Of a stretch of 5,825 nt of DNA, positions 1 through 4,968 are shown one piece after another. The translations under genes were made by a program, and so were the position numbers. The DNA lies in assembly GCA_007117675.1 (NCBI GenBank), contig SKGB01000061.1, positions 1 to 5,825 of the forward strand, read 5' to 3'. This stretch comes from Candidatus Nomurabacteria bacterium. GTDB taxonomy: Bacteria; Patescibacteriota; Minisyncoccia; Phycocordibacterales; CSBR16-119. How positions within the stretch are numbered: position 1 is the first letter of the stretch; every line of letters starts with the position of its first letter. The notes beneath the pieces are model-generated. The model saw nothing but the letters and a program-made list of their open reading frames with translations. It was not told where the DNA came from and did not search any database.

Positions 1-167
1 CAGGTCTGTTAGGTGAAAAAGAATCAAAAATCAAAGTGAAGGATGTCGAAGTACGAAACTATGCCAAGTATATCTTGAGGGAAGGACAGATGCAGGAGAA
101 GCGGGAATTACTATCGTGTTTGAGGAGTAAAATAAAGTTTGCTAATAAAGTGATATCTATCCTGTAA
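1..167 (+). CDS. Probable large serine recombinase, C-terminal end only (partial at 5')
   Basis: The frame is open from base 3 and gives 54 residues before TAA at 165-167; the rest of the gene lies upstream of the window. The visible tail contains VRNYAKYILREG, then EKRELLSCLRSKI, and ends FANKVISIL. From memory this pattern (a helix with YAKYILREG, then EKRELL, a CL-SK segment and a short basic beta-like end) is the C-terminal tail of resolvase/invertase-type serine recombinases common in mobile DNA of uncultivated bacteria. The catalytic serine domain and zinc-ribbon recombinase domain are not in view, so the family call rests on the tail alone. Such enzymes cut and rejoin DNA at short attachment sites, often next to their own gene. 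It shares orientation with the downstream cluster and ends 57 nt before the ATG at 225. No GC-rich terminator separates them, so read-through is possible. An alternative is any helical protein with a similar end. Confidence 0.6.
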   Translation, partial: GLLGEKESKIKVKDVEVRNYAKYILREGQMQEKRELLSCLRSKIKFANKVISIL

Positions 168-171
168 AAAG

Positions 172-214
172 TACATTTTTGTATAAATGTTGACAGTATT
201 TACATAAAGGTGTA
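172..214. promoter_or_regulatory. Array of TACA/TGTA half-sites overlapping the promoter (candidate operator or attachment site)
   Basis: Four half-sites are visible: TACA 172-175, TGTA 180-183, TACA 201-204 and TGTA 211-214. The first pair forms a dyad with a 4-nt centre and the second a dyad with a 6-nt centre. The inner pair also forms a larger imperfect palindrome at 179-207, with TTGTATAAAT against ATTTACATAA (8 of 10 positions pair) centred on base 193 inside the -35 box. The second dyad lies between the -35 and -10 boxes, where a bound protein would block RNA polymerase. Candidate ligands are the basic 72-residue protein just downstream or the recombinase just upstream. AT-rich DNA makes such dyads by chance fairly easily, so function is inference. 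Confidence 0.35.
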
Positions 215-218
215 TTTT
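190..218 (+). promoter_or_regulatory. Sigma70-type promoter for the five-gene cluster
   Basis: A perfect -35 hexamer TTGACA lies at 190-195, followed by a 17-bp spacer and TATTTT at 213-218, which matches 4 of 6 positions of TATAAT. Transcription would be expected to start about 7 nt after the -10 box, near base 225, which is the A of the chosen ATG of the first gene. The transcript would then be leaderless or nearly so. This is the only good promoter I see before the cluster, and no promoter-sized gap exists between the later genes, so it probably drives them all. The -10 box is not perfect, so some extra activation or a different start site is possible. Confidence 0.55.
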
Positions 219-224
219 TTTACT

Positions 225-443
225 ATGGAAAGTGAAAAAAGAAAACGTTTTAAGCGGTTAGCTACTCAACGAACAAATAAGGTGCTCCAAAAACTTCAAG
301 TTTTAGGTAATTGTTCAAATCGTAGTTCCTACGAATACGATGAAGCAGATGTTCAAAAAATCTTTGCTGAAATAGACAAAGCTGTTAAAGACGCAAAAGC
401 TCGTTTTCACTACCCACGTAAAAAAAGTCAGTTTAAGCTTTAG
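225..443 (+). CDS. Small basic protein of unknown function, first gene of the cluster (72 aa)
   Basis: I do not recognise a characterised family. The protein has 72 residues with 19 Lys/Arg against 9 Asp/Glu, net charge near +10. Residues 4-24 form a strongly basic predicted helix containing KRKRFKRLATQR. LGNCSNRSSYEY (27-38) looks like a turn, and DVQKIFAEIDKAVKDAKARF (42-61) is a clear amphipathic helix. The pattern RLA-x2-R-x-N...LGN-x-SNR...Y-x-Y...V-x2-IF looks like one I have seen in small uncharacterised proteins of accessory loci, which I cannot verify here. A GTG at 210 is in frame, but it lies between the -35 and -10 boxes and has no ribosome site before it, so ATG 225 is preferred. 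AAAGG at 206-210 is too far upstream to be a good Shine-Dalgarno for ATG 225. The gene ends 3 nt before the ATPase gene. The charge suits nucleic-acid binding or an adaptor or regulator role; that is inference. Confidence 0.75.
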   Translation: MESEKRKRFKRLATQRTNKVLQKLQVLGNCSNRSSYEYDEADVQKIFAEIDKAVKDAKARFHYPRKKSQFKL

Positions 444-446
444 TAT

Positions 447-2192
447 ATGTCAGTAAAAGTACACATTTCGCCGCGGATCGTAAATTCAGTTGCCAGTCTC
501 TATAACGACACCAATAGAATATTCATGGAGTATATCGATAACGCAATCGATAGTGCTGACCAGAACTGTTTTGATGAATCTTTAAACTCGTATACGAAGC
601 CAATTGAAGTCAAGGTAGTATTTTCTGGAAGAACTGCTCGTGATGCACAGGTCACGATTTCTGATAATTGTTTTGGTATTACAAACTTTACAAAAGTGGT
701 TGAAAATATTGGTAACTCAGATAAAAAAGCTCAAGGTTTTACCAATGGCCAATTTGGTTTTGGTATGCACTCATACATGGCAGCATGCAAAAATCTCGAG
801 GTGACATCTAAAGAAGCCAATGGTAAAGCATATCGATTACCTCTCAGCCGAGACTTGTTCGACCAAGACCGATCAGAAGATGTCAGATTGCCAGATCCGA
901 AAGTGGTATCAGATTTTCCTACAGAGTCTGGAACGGTAATTCGGCTAAGCGGTTTTGATACGGGTATTTGGAAATCCATTGATATCAAGGCACTTAAAGA
1001 AGAGATCGAAAAACATTTTGAACTGATACTTCATAGAAAAAATTTAACTATCACCCTAGTTCACGCTGGCGGTACCAATGAACAGTGTGGAGCGTTCGAC
1101 TACTCTATCTATAAAGGAGAGGTGTATGAAGATTTTATTACTGAGCTTTCTTTTCACAATGATAAGAGACTTAAAGCTCCGAAAGTTATTACACCTAAAC
1201 ACCCAGTTCGAATCTTTTTGAAGATGACAGAAGGTGTTGCTCTAAATAAACCTCCCGTTTTTATATCCAAAGGCCGACGCATTTGTGAAATAAAAGATGT
1301 AAAGTCATTTAAATCTAAGCACAAAAGTGATATTTGGGGACACAACACGGTAACAGGCTTCATTGATGTTCAGGATTTGCTCGATCCAACAATTGCTCGT
1401 AATGACTTTCGCAGTACTGATAAATCAAGAGCTTTGTTTGAGGAGTTATATCAATTGGAAGATTTAATCATCGACTATGTCCGTCGTGCCAACGCTCAAA
1501 CAGACGAAAAACATTATCAAAAGCTTGAGGATGTGCTTAATAAGGCACTTTCTAAACTTGCGAAAGTTGATGCGATGAATTTTCGTTCCACTTTCTTGAA
1601 AGGTGGAGATACTCCACTCGCTGGAGGATCTTTCGGTTCAAATTTTGAAGACGAGGGTGGTTTGCCAGATTTTGGTGAGGATGAAACCGTAACAGACGGC
1701 TCTAGTGTTGGTGAAGAAGGCGAAGATGGTCTTGGTCAAAATGAAGGTGGCGAAGAACCAGGCGGTCAAACCGAAGGAGAAAATGCCAAGAATGAACCGC
1801 AATTCGCAGACTCCGAGTATGCTGGTAAGGAGAGAAAGAAAAGCGGTTTCAATATTCGTATTTCTGATGCTGACCCACAAATAGATGCTGATACAAACAA
1901 ACCGCTACGTTCAATTCTCAGTGGTGAGCAGATTGTTATTTTTAAAAAGCATGAAGATTTCCAAAAACGTGTACGACCATCAAGGCAGGGTGATTCTAAA
2001 ATCACGCATCGCCTTCTTTCCTACATTGCTGGAGAAATAACTGTTCACTACAAAGACCAGTTCTATAATAAGCGAGAGAACGGACAACCAGAGTATAATA
2101 AAAACATGTTTGTCGGGATGGCAGAGTTTATGTATGAACTTGAAGAAATACTTGCACCACTCGATAACAAAAATCTTTCAGAACTTTCATAA
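447..2192 (+). CDS. GHKL-superfamily (Hsp90/MutL/MORC-like) ATPase linked to restriction-modification (581 aa)
   Basis: The N-terminal Bergerat ATP-binding fold is clear. The N box is MEYIDNAIDSA with Glu28 as likely general base and Asn32 as Mg ligand. Motif II is ISDNCFGI with Asp73 contacting adenine and Gly77 kept, but Cys75 where DxGxG has its first Gly. The lid motif NGQFGFGMHS carries GxxGxG at 101-106. Residues about 185-365 probably form the S5-like transducer domain, with VTGFIDVQDLLDPTIARNDF near its end. Residues 386-451 are an acidic Gly/Glu-rich disordered linker. Residues about 467-581 form a separate C-terminal domain of mixed strand and helix. No nuclease motif, transmembrane segment or signal peptide is seen, so it is cytoplasmic. 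Family members dimerise on ATP and act as clamps or switches. MutL/MORC-type GHKL proteins have been reported in restriction-modification operons, which fits this setting. The start lies 3 nt after the previous stop with no Shine-Dalgarno, pointing to coupled translation. The exact subfamily is not certain. Confidence 0.88.
   Translation: MSVKVHISPRIVNSVASLYNDTNRIFMEYIDNAIDSADQNCFDESLNSYTKPIEVKVVFSGRTARDAQVTISDNCFGITNFTKVVENIGNSDKKAQGFTNGQFGFGMHSYMAACKNLEVTSKEANGKAYRLPLSRDLFDQDRSEDVRLPDPKVVSDFPTESGTVIRLSGFDTGIWKSIDIKALKEEIEKHFELILHRKNLTITLVHAGGTNEQCGAFDYSIYKGEVYEDFITELSFHNDKRLKAPKVITPKHPVRIFLKMTEGVALNKPPVFISKGRRICEIKDVKSFKSKHKSDIWGHNTVTGFIDVQDLLDPTIARNDFRSTDKSRALFEELYQLEDLIIDYVRRANAQTDEKHYQKLEDVLNKALSKLAKVDAMNFRSTFLKGGDTPLAGGSFGSNFEDEGGLPDFGEDETVTDGSSVGEEGEDGLGQNEGGEEPGGQTEGENAKNEPQFADSEYAGKERKKSGFNIRISDADPQIDADTNKPLRSILSGEQIVIFKKHEDFQKRVRPSRQGDSKITHRLLSYIAGEITVHYKDQFYNKRENGQPEYNKNMFVGMAEFMYELEEILAPLDNKNLSELS
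1719..1778 (+). repeat. Two tandem imperfect 30-nt units in the ATPase linker
   Basis: Units 1719-1748 and 1749-1778 encode GEDGLGQNEG and GEEPGGQTEG (residues 425-444). They share 20 of 30 bases, in blocks GGCGAAGA, GGTCAAA and GAAGG, and keep the reading frame. This looks like a decayed duplication within the disordered linker. Length change here would alter the distance between the ATPase part and the C-terminal domain without breaking the frame. Confidence 0.5.
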
Positions 2193-2194
2193 CC

Positions 2195-3073
2195 ATGCTG
2201 ACACTCAACGAACTAATAAAAGAAATAATTCCTTTTTACAACTTCCATCGGAAGAACCAGGCTCATTTGACTGGAGCCGAGGCGATTGAAAATATTTGGG
2301 TAGTTGGTGATTTATTGAAGAAATATTTAGATGTCCATAAAGATATAGCTCCTCGCACTCTCTATCATCAAATATATGGAAAATCTGAGCAAAACACTAA
2401 TATTTCCCAAAAAAGCTACATCACACGTGATTTTCTAGATCGCGCTTATCGTGTAAGACGAATTTTTCCAAAGAAAAAATATATTAAAACTACATTCCCG
2501 TCACTGCAGAGATACAGGTTATTTTATAAGTCGATGCCTTTTCTTGATGAAGGGCGCTATAAAATGAATGCAGCTGATCGGGAAAAGCTGGTCAAGCTGC
2601 TAAATTCAAAGAAAAGCTACAAAGAGATTATGAGTGAAGTTGAGCGATTAAAAAACAAAAGAATTGCACTTAAAATTCCTCACGACAGTAAATTAAAAGA
2701 ACTTGAGGAAGAAAAAAAGATATTTATTTCAATATACAATCAAACATACAAAATAATTAAGGAGCTGAGGTTTAATGTAGTTGAAAGTATGCTACCTTTC
2801 ATTAATGATATTGCATTTGTTAAAAAGTTATCTCAAAATACTGGAGCACTATCAAGTGATCAGTTAAAGATGTCTTCATTTAAAATACCTACTAATATTG
2901 ATGCTGAATGGTGTATTTTTTCAGAGATGATCAATAGCTTTGCTGAACAAACTGACGCGAAGCAGCGCAGGCGGTTTAGACGTTTGATACCCCCAGAAAA
3001 AATGATACAGCTCTCAGAAATGCTCTACGCTTTAACTGACGAGCAAAGTTTTAATAACCTAAAAGCTAAATAA
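2195..3073 (+). CDS. Uncharacterised helical protein between the GHKL ATPase and mod (292 aa)
   Basis: I do not recognise this protein. It appears almost wholly alpha-helical and basic. Residues about 30-105 contain NIWVVGDLLKKYL, then TLYHQIYGKSE, then ITRDFLDRAYRVRRIFP, ending in FPSLQRYRLF. This spacing recalls the DNA-binding-like N-terminal part of YhcG/DUF1016 proteins, but only loosely, and no PD-(D/E)XK nuclease motif follows. Residues about 140-195 hold heptad-like LKELEEEKK and IYNQTYKIIKEL, a likely coiled coil. Residues 256-264 form a basic patch, KQRRRFRRL. There is no signal peptide or membrane segment. The start is 2 nt after the ATPase stop and the end is 6 nt before mod, with no Shine-Dalgarno at either junction. 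Composition is strikingly AT-rich in the body (18% and 30% GC in two 60-base lines counted by hand). The position suggests a partner of the ATPase or an adaptor to the Mod-Res complex; that is inference from context. Confidence 0.85.
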   Translation: MLTLNELIKEIIPFYNFHRKNQAHLTGAEAIENIWVVGDLLKKYLDVHKDIAPRTLYHQIYGKSEQNTNISQKSYITRDFLDRAYRVRRIFPKKKYIKTTFPSLQRYRLFYKSMPFLDEGRYKMNAADREKLVKLLNSKKSYKEIMSEVERLKNKRIALKIPHDSKLKELEEEKKIFISIYNQTYKIIKELRFNVVESMLPFINDIAFVKKLSQNTGALSSDQLKMSSFKIPTNIDAEWCIFSEMINSFAEQTDAKQRRRFRRLIPPEKMIQLSEMLYALTDEQSFNNLKAK

Positions 3074-3079
3074 TTTATT

Positions 3080-4966
3080 ATGGAACCAACAAAATTTGAC
3101 CCAACCTCACATACTCTCACCGATGACCTTAAGTCACAGCTTAAGACACTGGTTCCTGAAGCGTTCACAGAAGAAGCGATTGATTTCGATCGACTAAAAA
3201 CCCTCTTGGGCGAAATGGTTGAAGAAGGGCAAGAACGCTACTCATTCACTTGGCCGGGCAAGACACAGGCAATCCGTGCGGCACAGACGCCGAGTATTGG
3301 TACGCTGGTACCTGATAAGGAAGCATCAGAAGACTGGGATACCACAGGCAATCTGTATTTGGAAGGTGATAACCTTGAGATCCTTAAGCTTCTTCAGAAG
3401 TCCTACACTTGTAAGGTAAGCGCAATATTTATTGACCCACCATATAATACCGGGAACGATTTTGTGTATCCCGATAATTATGGCGAAGGGCTCAAGACCT
3501 ACCTCGAGTACACTGGGCAAGTCGATGGCGAAGGCAAAAAGATTACGACCAATACCGAGACCGATGGGCGCTACCACTCCAAATGGCTCAATATGATGTA
3601 TCCACGTCTTATGTTGGCGCGGAATCTTCTCAAAGATGATGGAGCAATATTTATTTCAATTGATGACCATGAGCAGGCTAATCTGAGAAAAATTTGTGAT
3701 GAAATATTCGGGTCAAATAATTTTGTAGGATCTATTGCTTGGAAGAAAACTAGCGGTGACAATAAACCATCGTTTGCTTTTACCCACGATACAATTTTAA
3801 TTTTTGGAAAATCATCTAAAGAGCTTCCCCGAGTTCCTCTTTCACCAGAACAGCTTAAACAATACTCTAATCCCGACGGAGATGGTCGTGGTGACTGGGC
3901 TGAATCAGATTATAGAAGTAAGTGGACCAAAGAAGAAAGACCAAGTTTATATTATGGAATTACAAACCCAAATACTGGTGAAGTAGTTTTTCCAGACACA
4001 TACTCTAAATCACCTAGAGTCTGGGCTTGCGCTGAAGATACCCACAAAAAGAATGAACAAGAAGGTCTGTTGTGGTGGGGTGTGGACGGAAAGAACACTG
4101 AACCTAAAAAGAAAAGATTTCTTAAAGGACATAAAGGTGTTAATACCAGGAGTGTCTGGTTAGATGCTGGTACAAATGATGGGGCTAGCAGTGAGTTGCA
4201 AGTTTTATTCCCAGAGGCGCCCGGAGCTTTTGATAACCCTAAGCCGACTGAGTTAATAAAACGTATAATTAACATATATCAAGATGACTCTCTAATTCTA
4301 GATTTCTTTTCGGGCTCAGGAACGACGGCTCATGCGGTTATTAAAAAGAATGCTGAAGATGGAGGGCAGAGAAAATTTATTCTAACTCAATTACAAGAAC
4401 CTCTTAACTTAGAAAAAAAAGAACAGGCGATTGCAGCAAAATTTCTAGAATCTGTCGGAAAGTCTTTAAACATTGCTGCATTGGGTCAAGAAAGAATAAA
4501 AAGAGCAGGAGCAAAAATTAAAGCCGAATTTGCTGAAAAACTGGCAGAACGAGAAACGCCTCTCGATACTGGCTTCCGCACGTATCGTCTCTCTTCCAGT
4601 ACCTTCAATACATGGGACGCAACTTCAGACGATGATATGCAGGCTAAGCTACTTGAAAGTACCTCACTCATTAAAGATGATAGCCGTGATGAGGACGTTT
4701 TAACAGAACTGATTCTTAAGAGTGGATACAGCTTGTCTTTGCCAGTCGAGCAACGTGAGATCGGTGGCATTAATGCTCATTCGATTGCAGACGGGGAGCT
4801 CCTTATAGTGCTGAGTGGATCAATATCGCCTGAGGCTGCCCGCGCGATTGCTGAGAGTAGTCCAAAGAGATTTATTGCTCGAGAAAATGCGTTCGGTAGT
4901 GATGCTGACCTCACTAACACCGCTCAGATTATGAAAGATAAAGGGATTGATTTCCGCGTTTTATAA
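3080..4966 (+). CDS. mod: Type III restriction-modification DNA N6-adenine methyltransferase, Mod subunit (628 aa)
   Basis: Mod binds the recognition site and transfers a methyl group from S-adenosylmethionine to adenine N6; it is also the specificity subunit required by Res. The order of motifs is that of the beta class. Motif IV is DPPYNTGNDF starting at Asp119. Then come W169-LNMMYPRL, FISIDDHE (191-198), a long variable target recognition region, FDNPKP (384-389), and the S-adenosylmethionine site DFFSGSGTTAHA from Asp408. The N-terminal 115 residues, including NLYLEGDNLEILKLL, and the C-terminal part starting TGFRTYRLSSSTFNTWDA (497 on) are typical of type III Mod proteins. The length is normal for the family and all key residues are present, so it should be active. 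The ATG lies 6 nt after the previous stop, with no Shine-Dalgarno, and the stop is 2 nt before res. The central part is much more AT-rich than both ends, suggesting domain replacement. Confidence 0.97.
   Translation: MEPTKFDPTSHTLTDDLKSQLKTLVPEAFTEEAIDFDRLKTLLGEMVEEGQERYSFTWPGKTQAIRAAQTPSIGTLVPDKEASEDWDTTGNLYLEGDNLEILKLLQKSYTCKVSAIFIDPPYNTGNDFVYPDNYGEGLKTYLEYTGQVDGEGKKITTNTETDGRYHSKWLNMMYPRLMLARNLLKDDGAIFISIDDHEQANLRKICDEIFGSNNFVGSIAWKKTSGDNKPSFAFTHDTILIFGKSSKELPRVPLSPEQLKQYSNPDGDGRGDWAESDYRSKWTKEERPSLYYGITNPNTGEVVFPDTYSKSPRVWACAEDTHKKNEQEGLLWWGVDGKNTEPKKKRFLKGHKGVNTRSVWLDAGTNDGASSELQVLFPEAPGAFDNPKPTELIKRIINIYQDDSLILDFFSGSGTTAHAVIKKNAEDGGQRKFILTQLQEPLNLEKKEQAIAAKFLESVGKSLNIAALGQERIKRAGAKIKAEFAEKLAERETPLDTGFRTYRLSSSTFNTWDATSDDDMQAKLLESTSLIKDDSRDEDVLTELILKSGYSLSLPVEQREIGGINAHSIADGELLIVLSGSISPEAARAIAESSPKRFIARENAFGSDADLTNTAQIMKDKGIDFRVL
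3640..4520 (+). other. AT-rich block in mod covering the target recognition region
   Basis: Hand counts over 60-base lines give about 60% GC at 3241-3300 and 48% at 3541-3600. They then fall to 38% at 3601-3660, 37% at 3721-3780 and 33% at 4381-4440, and rise again to 52% at 4561-4620 and 55% at 4741-4800. The low block encodes residues about 188-480, from just before ISIDD through the target recognition part and motif I. The limits are approximate. Exchange of the recognition domain between mod alleles is known for type III systems, so this block is a plausible imported segment. Confidence 0.5.
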
Positions 4967-4968
4967 TT

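Noticed and set aside
166..180. A-run, GTAC, T-run after the recombinase stop that looks like a terminator
   Set aside because: The possible stem is only A-T pairs around GTAC with a mismatch, far too weak for an intrinsic terminator.
182..187. TATAAA as a second -10 box
   Set aside because: The position 17 bp upstream reads ATCCTG, which is no -35 box; the TTGACA/TATTTT pair is better.
1603..1617. Perfect GTGGAG-ATA-CTCCAC hairpin
   Set aside because: It lies inside the ATPase coding frame at the start of the linker, has no T-run and no other context; a short chance hairpin is likely.
1638..2005. Minus-strand open frames opposite the ATPase linker and C-terminal domain
   Set aside because: They are low-complexity reverse readings of the Gly/Glu-rich coding strand, lack ribosome sites and resemble no protein.
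3219..3419. Alternative plus-strand frame inside mod
   Set aside because: It overlaps the conserved N-terminal part of Mod in another frame and has no recognisable motifs.
3952..4275. Minus-strand 107-codon open frame opposite mod
   Set aside because: It lies wholly inside the well-supported mod gene and encodes a composition typical of a shadow frame.
447..4966. Recoding of TGA as glycine, as in some Patescibacteria lineages
   Set aside because: The long frames contain many glycines, all from GGN codons with no in-frame TGA, so the standard reading suffices.
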